Notes: generated from the sequence alone by a model not told the origin. A stretch of 22,873 bases of DNA from Gammaproteobacteria bacterium (GCA_029287815.1 JARFQK010000060.1:1-22873), one strand, 5' to 3'; positions 1 to 7,388 are shown, numbered from the stretch's first letter. Numbers and translations are program-made.

Positions 1-228
1 TTTACCGGCTTCTCGGACCGTTGCAAACGCCTCGGGCAACAACTGTTCGAGGCTTTCACCAGCTTGATACCGCTCACGGAATTCGAGGGTTTTTGCTGCC
101 AGTTGCTCGTCAGACAAATTTTCGAACTCGGGCTCCAGCCGATTGATCACTTCGACCGTTTTGCGGCGCCGTTTGATGATGCGTTCGTTACGGCTACCAA
201 ATATCTTGCTTGCGAGATTCGAAATCAT
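1..228 (-). CDS. secA: SecA preprotein translocase ATPase, N-terminal part only
   Basis: This is the first 76 codons of SecA, the cytoplasmic motor that drives unfolded preproteins through SecYEG using ATP. The rest lies beyond the left edge. The ATG at 228 opens MISNLASKIFGSRNER, followed by a basic stretch (IIKRRRK) and then LSDEQLAAKT and LLPEAFATVREA. These match the E. coli SecA N-terminus (FGSRNDR, LSDEELKGKT, LIPEAFAVVREA) almost position for position. The Walker motifs and all other domains are outside the window, so integrity cannot be judged. The Shine-Dalgarno is weak (CAGAG). The gene follows the M23 peptidase in the same direction, but a palindromic element and a promoter candidate separate them, so it probably has its own transcript. 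No secM-like leader gene fits in the short 5' region. Confidence 0.96.
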   Translation of the reverse strand, partial: MISNLASKIFGSRNERIIKRRRKTVEVINRLEPEFENLSDEQLAAKTLEFRERYQAGESLEQLLPEAFATVREAGK

Positions 229-281
229 GGCTCTGTTTTTCAAATATCAGCGAGTTGCAGTGCTTGAAACAAAAAGACTAT

Positions 282-310
282 ATTATGCCCGAGATTGGCC
301 TCCCGGTCAT
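282..310 (-). promoter_or_regulatory. Candidate secA promoter
   Basis: On the minus strand, ATGACC (305-310, four of six matches to TTGACA) is followed after exactly 17 bp by CATAAT (282-287, five of six matches to TATAAT). A start near 275 would give a leader of about 47 nt before the secA ATG. The -35 box ends one base before the inverted terminal repeat of the palindromic element begins at 312. Found by eye, with no transcript evidence. Confidence 0.5.
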
Positions 311-311
311 T

Positions 312-554
312 GGCAAAAGGAAAAGGGGACGTTACGAATGGCACTTACTTAACAGCTATCGTTGAGTAATCGACCCGCCGACACGGGTTACTTCCTCCGG
401 AAAACGCCATGAATACGTCCGTGTAGGCTCGACGGCGGCCTCCCTGCCGCCGACATTTCCTCCAGAAGCAACCCGTATCGGCTTAAGTAAGTAACATTAG
501 GGACGTTACCCTTTATCTCGACGATGAAGGGTAACGCCCCCTTTTTCTTTTGCC
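312..554. repeat. MITE-like palindromic element between the M23 gene and secA
   Basis: A 243-bp gene-free element is built of nested inverted repeats. The outer arms are 24 bp each (312-335 and 531-554, starting GGCAAAAGG) with two mismatches. Inside are ACTTACTTAA (343-352) and TTAAGTAAGT (483-492), then ACGGGTTACTTCC (383-395) against AGAAGCAACCCGT (464-476). A central GC stem pairs CGGCGGC (433-439) with GCCGCCG (446-452). No ORF of note lies within. This architecture is typical of non-autonomous miniature elements. I cannot identify the parent transposase from this window. A 5-bp GGTCA occurs at 305-309 and 560-564, but it does not sit symmetrically against the arms, so a target duplication is not proven. 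Confidence 0.72.
499..541 (-). other. Strong hairpin just downstream of the M23 gene
   Basis: Arms at 499-513 (AGGGACGTTACCCTT) and 527-541 pair with two mismatches around a 13-nt loop. The hairpin begins about 20 nt after the M23 stop codon, inside the palindromic element. No T-run follows on the minus strand, so it is not a classical intrinsic terminator. It may protect the 3' end of the M23 mRNA or reduce read-through into secA (inference). Confidence 0.4.
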
Positions 555-561
555 CTTGCGG

Positions 562-1476
562 TCAGGCTTCGGCTTTGGACTGGACGAAGCGAATGGGGTC
601 TATCTGGCGGTCGTTCAGCAGCACCTCGTAATGCACATGGGGACCGGTCGAGCGCCCGGTCGATCCCATCTTCGAGATCGTCTGGCCGCGCACGACACTA
701 TCTCCTACCTTGACCAGAATTTCATCATTGTGGCCATATCGGGTCACATAGCCGTTTCCGTGATTGATTTCGACCAAATTGCCGTAGCCGTAGCGTTTGC
801 CCGACCACGTCACGACTCCACTGGCGGCAGCAATCACATCACTACCTTGCTTGCCGGCAAAATCCATACCCTTGTGCATCTCGATCTTTCCGGAGAACGG
901 GTCAGTTCGCTTGCCATAGTAGGAGGATATCCAGCCTTTCAATATCGGACGCCCAGCGGGACGCGCCTCCTTGATCAGCTCACTGCGCATGATCACGTCC
1001 TCCAGCAGTGACAGCTGCTGTTCACGGCTTTGCAGTTGTTCGTTCAGATCGCTGAGCACTGTGTTCAGATCGATCGTGCCGGCGTTGGCGGGCTCGCTGG
1101 GACCGCCGTATGCAGGTTTGTGCTCGAAATCGAACTCGCCCGATTCGAGCTTCGCAATTGCGACCAGCCGTTGACCGAGCGCATTCAGTCGGGTCACATT
1201 CGCCTGCATCTGGCCGATATGCGTTGCCAACGCGTCGAGGTCTGACTGCGCGTCGATTCGCGTTTGCTCGATCAAAGCCTTCTCTGTAGCAATTTTATCT
1301 TCTAATTCAACAAGTTGTATAATCTCTTTGGCGGTAAAGCCCCACCAAAAACCGGTGCCTGCAACCGCGACCAAAACTGATAGAATACCGCTCATGCACA
1401 GCAACTTCTGCCAGCCGTGACCGATCTGGTAACGAACGGGTTTACCCCTGAATTTGCCGAGAAAGATAATATTCAT
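562..1476 (-). CDS. M23 family (LytM-type) envelope metallopeptidase
   Basis: This 304-aa inner-membrane-anchored protein is predicted to cut peptidoglycan peptide cross-bridges in the periplasm. A short cytoplasmic N-terminus precedes one hydrophobic segment (about residues 25-47). A likely coiled-coil stretch (about 50-165, rich in E, Q, L and D) leads to a C-terminal M23 domain. The zinc ligands are intact: H201 and D205 (HKGMD), and H280/H282 (HVH). H249 (RYGHN) is also present. It therefore looks catalytically competent, unlike degenerate EnvC/NlpD-type LytM activators. It sits between dciA (divergent, 58 bp away) and secA, the place where from memory Pseudomonas carries a similar M23 gene. 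The ATG at 1476 has no clear Shine-Dalgarno. Which bond it cuts cannot be told from sequence. Confidence 0.9.
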   Translation of the reverse strand: MNIIFLGKFRGKPVRYQIGHGWQKLLCMSGILSVLVAVAGTGFWWGFTAKEIIQLVELEDKIATEKALIEQTRIDAQSDLDALATHIGQMQANVTRLNALGQRLVAIAKLESGEFDFEHKPAYGGPSEPANAGTIDLNTVLSDLNEQLQSREQQLSLLEDVIMRSELIKEARPAGRPILKGWISSYYGKRTDPFSGKIEMHKGMDFAGKQGSDVIAAASGVVTWSGKRYGYGNLVEINHGNGYVTRYGHNDEILVKVGDSVVRGQTISKMGSTGRSTGPHVHYEVLLNDRQIDPIRFVQSKAEA

Positions 1477-1523
1477 GTTGGTTGGCTTTTATATTCGATA
1501 CCTTTGATGATAGACCATTTATC

Positions 1524-1527
1524 AGGA
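1524..1527 (+). promoter_or_regulatory. Ribosome binding site that sets the dciA start
   Basis: AGGA lies 7 nt before the TTG at 1535 but only 1 nt before the TTG at 1529. No ATG or GTG is available in this frame after the stop at 1511, so spacing favours 1535. Confidence 0.5.
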
Positions 1528-1534
1528 TTTGTTA

Positions 1535-1969
1535 TTGGCACTGGACAGTATTAATTCCAGGCTGGATAAGAGGCTTCTCAGGCGCGCGCGGGAGCTCGAA
1601 CGCCTGAACGCGCTACTGCGCGGCGCGTTGCCGCCGGAGTTAGACGGCCACTACGCCATCGCGAACATTGACGACAGAACCGTGGTGATCATGACCGACT
1701 CGCCAGTCTGGACCACGCGAGTCCGGCAGCTCGGGCCTCGCATCTTACAGGCACTGAGCGAAGACAGTAGCAACCAACGCCTTCTTCACATTCGAGTTTT
1801 CAGTCGGCCGGCTCAGGCCATCGATAGCAAGCCGATAGAATCCAAGAAAAAACCACCACGGCCAATCAGTTCGCAATCCAGTCAGCTACTTCAGCAGACT
1901 GCCGCCGGCATCGATGACGATGAATTGAGCCATGCGCTGTTGAAGCTCGCGGAACGCGCGACCGAATAG
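1535..1969 (+). CDS. dciA: DciA/DUF721 family protein, probable helicase-loading factor
   Basis: This 144-aa protein belongs to the DUF721 (DciA) family, which loads or partners the replicative helicase DnaB in bacteria that lack DnaC/DnaI. The family core is visible at about residues 20-75: a helix with LERLNALLRGALP, then strands containing YAIANIDDRTVVIMTDSPVW and TRVRQLGPRIL. The W in SPVW and the following TRVRQLGP region are typical. The C-terminal half (basic KKKPPRP, then a Q/S-rich and an acidic helix) looks like a flexible tail. The start is a TTG, preferred at 1535 because of the AGGA 7 nt upstream; 1529 is the alternative. It is convergent with lpxC, with stop codons 46 bp apart. 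The neighbourhood (lpxC, dciA, M23, secA) matches Pseudomonas from memory. The family call is fairly secure; the helicase role is from family knowledge. Confidence 0.8.
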   Translation: MALDSINSRLDKRLLRRARELERLNALLRGALPPELDGHYAIANIDDRTVVIMTDSPVWTTRVRQLGPRILQALSEDSSNQRLLHIRVFSRPAQAIDSKPIESKKKPPRPISSQSSQLLQQTAAGIDDDELSHALLKLAERATE

Positions 1970-2015
1970 TCCGGACCCTGCCGACAAGACATTGGGTTAG
2001 GGAATTTCTTGATGA

Positions 2016-2930
2016 TCACGTTGCCTGTAAAGGTTGGGTGTAAGAAATCGGCGATGCGGCCTCCTCGTCCTCGAAGGTTACTTCTTCCCAGGCGCTTGGA
2101 TCCGCACACAACGCCTTGAGCAGCTTGTTGTTCAACGCATGTCCTGATCGATAACCCGAGAATGCCCCGATAGAGCTGTGCCCCAAAAGGTAGAGATCAC
2201 CAATTGCATCGAGAATCTTGTGCTTCACAAACTCATCGTTATAGCGCAAGCCATCTTCATTCAGCACCCTATACTCATCGACCACCACGGCGTTGTCGAT
2301 GCTGCCACCTAGCGCCAGGTTCTGCGAGCGCAGCTGCTCGATATCGCTCATGAAACCAAAGGTTCGTGCACGACTGACCTCCTTCACAAAAGAGGTTGTC
2401 GAAAAATCGATCTCGGCCTTTCTTGGCCTGCCTTTGAACACTGGGTGATTAAAATCGATTGTGAAACTGACCTTGAAGCCATCGAACGGATCAAATCGCG
2501 CCCATTTGTCTTTCTCCTCGACCACAATGGATTTCTTTATCCGTATGAAGCGTTTCGGCGCCTCTTGCTCGGCGATACCCGCGGATTGGATCAGAAACAC
2601 AAACGGACCCGAGCTACCGTCCATTATCGGCACCTCACCTGCACTCAGGTCAACATAGACATTATCGATTCCCAGGCCTGCCATCGCAGACAGTAAATGC
2701 TCGACAGTCGAGACCTGCACACCGTCAGATTCCAGTGTCGTCGACAAAGTCGTCGGTCCGACGTTCTCTGCGGTTGCCTTGATCTCAATAGGCACACTGA
2801 GGTCGACCCGACGAAATATCACACCAGTATCTGGTAGCGCCGGCCGCAAGGTCATGTATACTTTTTCACCCGAATGCAGACCCACGCCGGTAGCCCGAAT
2901 CACATTCTTAAGTGTTCTTTGTTTTATCAA
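2016..2930 (-). CDS. lpxC: UDP-3-O-acyl-N-acetylglucosamine deacetylase LpxC
   Basis: LpxC removes the acetyl group from UDP-3-O-acyl-GlcNAc in the cytoplasm, the committed and zinc-dependent step of lipid A synthesis. At 304 aa it is the normal length (E. coli 305). The zinc ligands are H78 (STVEHLLSA), H237 and D241 (HKILDAIGD). The preceding E77 and the catalytic H264 (SGHALNNKLL) are also present. The start codon is TTG at 2930. It is preferred because MIKQRTLKN aligns with the E. coli N-terminus and GGGGAG lies 8 nt upstream. The gene follows ftsZ by 182 bp in the same direction, so it probably has its own promoter, perhaps with some read-through. The C-terminus ends TQPLQAT. In E. coli the LpxC tail carries the FtsH degradation signal; whether this tail does so cannot be said. 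Confidence 0.97.
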   Translation of the reverse strand: MIKQRTLKNVIRATGVGLHSGEKVYMTLRPALPDTGVIFRRVDLSVPIEIKATAENVGPTTLSTTLESDGVQVSTVEHLLSAMAGLGIDNVYVDLSAGEVPIMDGSSGPFVFLIQSAGIAEQEAPKRFIRIKKSIVVEEKDKWARFDPFDGFKVSFTIDFNHPVFKGRPRKAEIDFSTTSFVKEVSRARTFGFMSDIEQLRSQNLALGGSIDNAVVVDEYRVLNEDGLRYNDEFVKHKILDAIGDLYLLGHSSIGAFSGYRSGHALNNKLLKALCADPSAWEEVTFEDEEAASPISYTQPLQAT

Positions 2931-3112
2931 AGCCCTTACTCCCCACCCGGAAGGTGAGACAATCTGGCATATTAATGCAAAATCTTACAGTTTTCACGCA
3001 GTATATGCTCAAATTGAAAGTGATATTGTATCCGTTTGTTTTATTTATAACACCTTAGAACACTTTTTTCACACATCACCTCTGAAACTCCCCACCTGGC
3101 GTCTCAGCATAG
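2931..3112 (-). promoter_or_regulatory. ftsZ-lpxC intergenic region, probable lpxC promoter region
   Basis: This 182-bp AT-rich gap separates ftsZ from lpxC. On the minus strand it holds several -10-like boxes (TACAAT, TATACT, TAAGAT), but none has a convincing -35 at standard spacing, so I do not choose one. A 7-bp imperfect stem (CTGAGAC with GTTTCAG) lies just after the ftsZ stop, without a T-run. The lpxC Shine-Dalgarno GGGGAG is at 2939-2944. Confidence 0.4.
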
Positions 3113-4243
3113 TCAATCCGCCTGACGGCGCAAGAATGCAGGAATATCCAGCAACTCCTCGTCGTAGTCGTCAGTCACTGGTTGACGTTCCTGACGCCGC
3201 ATGACCGTAGGCTTATCGAGCTGCACCAGATCCAGTTCGCCATCCGGCTTGACCACCTTGGGCTTCGCTGGTGCTGCCTGTTGTATGTGCGGATGTCCCA
3301 GGCCGGTAGCAACCACCGTCACCCTGATCTGATCATCGAACATTTCATCGATCGCGGTTCCCATTACCACGGTCGCATCATCTGAGGCAAACGAGCTGAT
3401 CACGTCGCCGATATCCTGGAACTCACCCAAGGTCATATTGGCACCCGTGACGTTGACGAGAATTCCTCTGGCGCCCGACAGATTGACATCCTCGAGCAAC
3501 GGGCTTGCCACGGCAGCCTGTGCCGCCTCGGTTGCCCGGTTCTCACCGGTTGACAGACCGGAGCCCATCATACCCATACCCATCTGCGACATCACTGTGC
3601 GCACATCAGCGAAATCGACGTTGATCACGCCTGGATTGGTAATCAGCTCGGTGATACCCTGCACCGCCCCACAAAGCACATCATTAGCCCCCTTGAACGC
3701 ATTCATCAGATCGAAATCTCGACCGTAGACCGCCAGTAGCTTGTCGTTCGGTATCGTGATCAAAGAATCGACATGCTGGGTCAGTTCCTTGATCCCTTGC
3801 ATCGCCACTTTCATTCGGGTCGCACCTTCGAATGCGAACGGTTTGGTCACGACACCAACAACCAGGATGCCCATCTCACGTGCAAGTTGCGCGACGACTG
3901 GTGCCGCACCGGTGCCGGTGCCCCCACCCATGCCCGCCGTGATAAAAAGCATATCGCTGTGTTCGACGGCCTCCTGGATCAGTTCCCTGTCTTCGAGCGC
4001 CGCCTGCTGGCCGATCTCTGGCGTCGCTCCAGCACCGAGACCCTTGGTGATGTTGCAGCCTATTTGCAGTGATTTTGCATCGCTGAGTTTGCTCAATGCC
4101 TGGGCATCAGTATTCGCACAGATGAAATCCACGCCACTGATTCCACTCGAAACCATATGCTGGACGGCGTTGCCACCACCCCCGCCGACACCGATTACCT
4201 TGATCACGGCGTCTTGTGCTACGGAGTCCATAAGTTCAAACAT
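3113..4243 (-). CDS. ftsZ: Cell division GTPase FtsZ
   Basis: FtsZ is the tubulin-like GTPase that polymerises into the Z ring at midcell. The 376-aa protein has the glycine-rich loop GVGGGGGNAV (about 18-27) and the tubulin signature GGGTGTG (106-112). It also has the T7-loop region INVDFADVRTVM, needed to activate the neighbouring subunit's GTPase. The variable linker (about 315-360) is followed by the conserved tail DIPAFLRRQAD, which binds FtsA and ZipA and is nearly identical to that of E. coli. An ATG at 4261 is also open in this frame. The ATG at 4243 is chosen because AGAGGAGAA (4249-4257) sits at ideal spacing and MFELMD matches family N-termini. It is separated from ftsA by 63 bp and is the last dcw gene before lpxC. 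Confidence 0.98.
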   Translation of the reverse strand: MFELMDSVAQDAVIKVIGVGGGGGNAVQHMVSSGISGVDFICANTDAQALSKLSDAKSLQIGCNITKGLGAGATPEIGQQAALEDRELIQEAVEHSDMLFITAGMGGGTGTGAAPVVAQLAREMGILVVGVVTKPFAFEGATRMKVAMQGIKELTQHVDSLITIPNDKLLAVYGRDFDLMNAFKGANDVLCGAVQGITELITNPGVINVDFADVRTVMSQMGMGMMGSGLSTGENRATEAAQAAVASPLLEDVNLSGARGILVNVTGANMTLGEFQDIGDVISSFASDDATVVMGTAIDEMFDDQIRVTVVATGLGHPHIQQAAPAKPKVVKPDGELDLVQLDKPTVMRRQERQPVTDDYDEELLDIPAFLRRQAD

Positions 4244-4306
4244 GATTGTTCTCCTCTGCATTGTTGTAAGTTTGATTAAACATCTTTCTTTATCCCGGTG
4301 TGTGTA

Positions 4307-5542
4307 TTAGAAGTTTCCCTGAAACCAACTCTTCATCCTTGCGAGCAATCCCTTGACGCCACCTTCCAAGACCAGGTGGCTTGTCCCTGAGTCGCGGTGT
4401 TGATGACCGAACAACAGGAGACCAACTCCTGTTGCGTGAATCGGATTCCTGACGACGTCAGACAATCCTGAAACATATTGTGGAAGTCCCAGTCTGACCG
4501 GAACATGGAATATCTCCTCCGCCAGTTCGACGACGCCCTCCATTTTTGAGCTGCCGCCAGTGAGGACTACGCCTGCCGCAATCATCTCTTCGAAACCACT
4601 TTTGCGTAGCTCAGCCTGCACCAGCGACAGCAATTCTTCGTAGCGCGGCTCGACCACTTCGGCGAGTGTCTGGCGGGACAGTTTTCGCGGAGGACGATCG
4701 CCGACACTGGGCACTTCGATGCTCTCCTCCGGATTAGCCAGTTGCCTTAACGCGCAGGCGTACTTGATTTTGATTTCGTTGGCATATTGTGTTGGCGTGC
4801 GTAACGCAACGGCAATATCGTTCGTGACCTGATCACCAGCGATCGGGATCACCGCCGTGTGGCGAATAGCACCGTCGGTGAAGATGGCTATGTCGGTCGT
4901 ACCGCCACCGATATCGACCAGGCAAACACCGAGTTCCTTTTCGTCCTCCGTGAGCACCGCGTAGCTCGATGCCAGCTGCTCCAGAATGATGTCATCGACT
5001 TCCAGACCACAGCGCCTGACGCATTTGATGATATTCTGTGCCGCGCCAACTGCGCCGGTGACCAGATGGACCTTCGCCTCCAGGCGCACCCCAGACATCC
5101 CGATCGGCTCACGAATGCCTTCCTGGTCATCGATGATGAATTCCTGCGGCAGAATGTGGAGGATGCGCTGATCGGCAGGAATCGCGACAGCACGCGCTGC
5201 ATCAATCACTCTGTCGAGATCACCACTCGAGACTTCGCGCTCACGAATCGCCACGATGCCATGTGAGTTAAGGCTTCGAATATGGCTGCCGGCGATGCCA
5301 GCGTAGACCGATTGTATCTGGCAACCCGCCATCAGCTCGGCCTCCTCCACAGCACGTTGGATCGACTGCACGGTGGATTCGATATTGACGACCACGCCCT
5401 TTTTAAGACCACGTGACGGATTGGAACCCAGGCCGATAATTTCTATCTCGCCCTCGGGATTGACCTCACCGACGATAGCGACGACCTTCGAGGTACCAAT
5501 ATCGAGGCCGATGATCATGTTTCTGTCAGACTTTTTTGTCAC
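4307..5542 (-). CDS. ftsA: Cell division protein FtsA
   Basis: FtsA is the actin-like ATPase that tethers FtsZ filaments to the inner membrane and signals to the septal synthases. The 411-aa protein has the phosphate-1 motif GLDIGTSK (12-19) and the phosphate-2 motif VDIGGGTTDIAIF (from 209). The FtsA-specific 1C domain falls between about 88 and 165. The C-terminal amphipathic helix (KGLLARMKSWFQGNF) serves as the membrane anchor. The start is GTG at 5542; MTKKSDRNMIIGLDIG aligns with E. coli MIKATDRKLVVGLEIG. An AAAGGGA about 9 nt upstream is a moderate Shine-Dalgarno. Unlike in many dcw clusters, ftsQ and ftsA are not overlapping: a 144-bp AT-rich gap precedes this gene and could hold a promoter. 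Confidence 0.97.
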   Translation of the reverse strand: MTKKSDRNMIIGLDIGTSKVVAIVGEVNPEGEIEIIGLGSNPSRGLKKGVVVNIESTVQSIQRAVEEAELMAGCQIQSVYAGIAGSHIRSLNSHGIVAIREREVSSGDLDRVIDAARAVAIPADQRILHILPQEFIIDDQEGIREPIGMSGVRLEAKVHLVTGAVGAAQNIIKCVRRCGLEVDDIILEQLASSYAVLTEDEKELGVCLVDIGGGTTDIAIFTDGAIRHTAVIPIAGDQVTNDIAVALRTPTQYANEIKIKYACALRQLANPEESIEVPSVGDRPPRKLSRQTLAEVVEPRYEELLSLVQAELRKSGFEEMIAAGVVLTGGSSKMEGVVELAEEIFHVPVRLGLPQYVSGLSDVVRNPIHATGVGLLLFGHQHRDSGTSHLVLEGGVKGLLARMKSWFQGNF

Positions 5543-5686
5543 TACTATGCGTCCCTTTCACGCCTGAAAGCCCGCGCGTTGACTTGCCTTTGCACGTTGA
5601 TTTGCTTTATCAATGCATCGAGCAGGAACTGGCCACTGCGCCACAGCAATTTAAAAATATAAAAATACTCGAGCCAAACTGACGAA
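5543..5686 (-). promoter_or_regulatory. AT-rich gap before ftsA, possible ftsAZ promoter
   Basis: This 144-bp gap lies in an otherwise overlapping operon. Just after the ftsQ stop the minus strand reads TTGGCT (5672-5677), a 17-bp AT-rich spacer, then TTAAAT (5649-5654). That is a weak but correctly spaced sigma-70-like pair. An additional TATATT lies in the same tract. An unrelated open frame spans the gap but overlaps ftsQ out of frame and has no recognisable product. In E. coli extra promoters upstream of ftsA and ftsZ are well known; applying that here is inference. Confidence 0.3.
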
Positions 5687-6472
5687 CTATGCATGTTGAT
5701 TCCACTCCGGAATGTTACGACGACCCGCAGAACTGTCACTCTCGTGCTCTGGCTTATTTCGCAGCGCAAACCCGTTCGGATACCGCAGATCGATATATTC
5801 AATGTCATCGATGTTTGGTGCATTTCGCATAGAAAAGACTTCGACGAATCTACGTATGCGTTTTTCGGTCTCATTTCTGCCAAGTTGTATCTGAACGCCT
5901 TTCGATAACAGCATCGACCATGACCTGCGCTCATCCAGCACGAGCTTTTTGACGTCCAACCCGAGCACAGCCAGCTTCGCCTGCAAAGTGAGCAGGAATT
6001 GCCACACTTTCTGATGAAGCCCGTCCGGTCCTACGATCACAGGCATCGACAAATTCCCGTCTATCGCAGCAGGCCTGAATAGCTCTCCGCGGTCGCTTAA
6101 CAGCGCATCGTCGGACCAGTAGGCCACGGCCTGTCGTTCTATAACACCTACCTCGATGGTCGATGGCCAGCGCCTGCGGATCGTTACGTCCTGCACCCAG
6201 GGCAATTTCAGCAAGGCCGCTCTCAGCGCCGCCAAGTCTGCCGTAAAGTAATCAGCCGTCAAAGCCTGGTCCAGCTGCTTTTGAACATCGAGCCGGCTCA
6301 GATGAACGAACTCACCCTCAATCTGCACATTGTCAATCGGCATCACGACCTCAGGCAGATGGCCTGAAAGCTGCCAGCCAGCCACCACGATCATGACCAA
6401 CAGCAGCGGGCGGTACCAGCGACGAAACCGTTCGCGGCGTGTTTGCTTTGACTGTTTACGCCTGGCGCCCAT
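5687..6472 (-). CDS. ftsQ: Cell division protein FtsQ
   Basis: FtsQ is a bitopic inner-membrane protein that joins FtsB and FtsL and recruits the late divisome. The 261-aa protein has a basic cytoplasmic N-terminus (RRKQSKQTRRERFRRWYR), one membrane segment at about 22-40, and a POTRA domain from about 45 to 115 (VQIEGEFVHLSR ... LPWVQDVTIRRRWPSTIEV). The FtsQ beta domain contains the conserved GELF and a late Y-I-DLRYPNGFAL motif that contacts FtsB in the family. The C-terminal tail is polar. The length is close to E. coli FtsQ (276). The start overlaps the ddlB end by 17 nt, suggesting translational coupling. Confidence 0.95.
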   Translation of the reverse strand: MGARRKQSKQTRRERFRRWYRPLLLVMIVVAGWQLSGHLPEVVMPIDNVQIEGEFVHLSRLDVQKQLDQALTADYFTADLAALRAALLKLPWVQDVTIRRRWPSTIEVGVIERQAVAYWSDDALLSDRGELFRPAAIDGNLSMPVIVGPDGLHQKVWQFLLTLQAKLAVLGLDVKKLVLDERRSWSMLLSKGVQIQLGRNETEKRIRRFVEVFSMRNAPNIDDIEYIDLRYPNGFALRNKPEHESDSSAGRRNIPEWNQHA

Positions 6473-7388
6473 GACTGCTTCTCAGCACTTCAATAACCAA
6501 TTGATTGAATTCGATACCGGCCTGTTTGGCCGCCATCGGTACCAGACTGTGGCTGGTCATGCCTGGAACCGTGTTCGCTTCGATCAACCAGGGATCGCCC
6601 TGCTGGTCGAGCATGAAATCTATCCTGCCCCAGCCGCTGGCGCCAATCGCATCGAAAGCGTCGAGCATAATCTTGCCGAGCCGCTCCTCTGCCGCTGCCT
6701 CAAGCCCGCAGGGACAGATGTAACGCGTATCAGCCGATTCGTACTTGGCCACGAAGTCATAGAACTGCCTGTCCGTTTCCAGCCGAATCATTGGTAAGAC
6801 CCTATGATTCAAAATGGCTGCCGTGTATTCCCCCCCGGTGATCCATCGCTCCGCGATGATTGCGCCCTGGCATTCACGCGCTTTGTCAACAGCTGGCAGC
6901 ATTTCAGCTGCCGTTTCGACCTTGCTCATACCGATACTGGACCCCTCCAGCGCGGGCTTCACAATCAAAGGTGTGCCGAGCTGCTCCAGCGCACGCTGCG
7001 CGTCCCGTTCAGTCTCAATCAGCACATAGTCCGGTATCGGGAATCCCTCGGCAGCCCAGACTTGTTTGCAGCGCAACTTGTCCATAGCCAGAGCTGATCC
7101 CAGTATGCCCGACCCGGTGTATGGCAAACCCATAACCTCCAGCAGGCCCTGCATGGCACCGTCTTCGCCACCGCGTCCGTGCAACATGATCAACACCTTA
7201 TCAAAGCAGCCAGCACGGAGCACATCAGCGATATCGCGACCGGCATCGACGCCGTGTGCATCAATGTTGTTTTCCAGCAGGGCATTTAAAACCGCCTTGC
7301 CACTCAACAGCGAAATATCACGCTCAGCCGACCATCCGCCCATCAATACGGCCACTTTGCCGAACTCATCCGTAAGCGCAGCACTCAT
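6456..7388 (-). CDS. ddlB: D-alanine--D-alanine ligase
   Basis: This ATP-grasp ligase makes the D-Ala-D-Ala dipeptide that MurF adds to the wall precursor. The 310-aa length is normal. Visible features are E22 (WSAERDISL), HGRGGEDGAMQG (70-81), EGSSIGMS (148-155) and the metal-binding EANTVPGMTSHS near the end. The specificity residue is K215-Y216 (VAKYESAD). Tyr at this position marks a D-Ala-D-Ala enzyme, whereas Phe marks D-Ala-D-Lac vancomycin-resistance enzymes. It starts within the murB stop codon (ATGA) with a strong GGAGG Shine-Dalgarno. Confidence 0.97.
   Translation of the reverse strand: MSAALTDEFGKVAVLMGGWSAERDISLLSGKAVLNALLENNIDAHGVDAGRDIADVLRAGCFDKVLIMLHGRGGEDGAMQGLLEVMGLPYTGSGILGSALAMDKLRCKQVWAAEGFPIPDYVLIETERDAQRALEQLGTPLIVKPALEGSSIGMSKVETAAEMLPAVDKARECQGAIIAERWITGGEYTAAILNHRVLPMIRLETDRQFYDFVAKYESADTRYICPCGLEAAAEERLGKIMLDAFDAIGASGWGRIDFMLDQQGDPWLIEANTVPGMTSHSLVPMAAKQAGIEFNQLVIEVLRSSHGRQA

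Noticed and set aside
305..564. GGTCA as a 5-bp target duplication of the 312-554 element
   Set aside because: The two copies lie at unequal distances from the inverted arms (2 bp on one side, 5 bp on the other), so chance is not excluded.
3741..4310. 189-aa open frame on the plus strand opposite ftsZ
   Set aside because: It is a low-complexity translation rich in S, P, A and I, typical of the reverse complement of a glycine- and alanine-rich gene.
5545..5934. 129-aa minus-strand frame spanning the ftsQ-ftsA gap
   Set aside because: It mostly overlaps ftsQ out of frame, has no recognisable product, and the gap is better explained as regulatory DNA.
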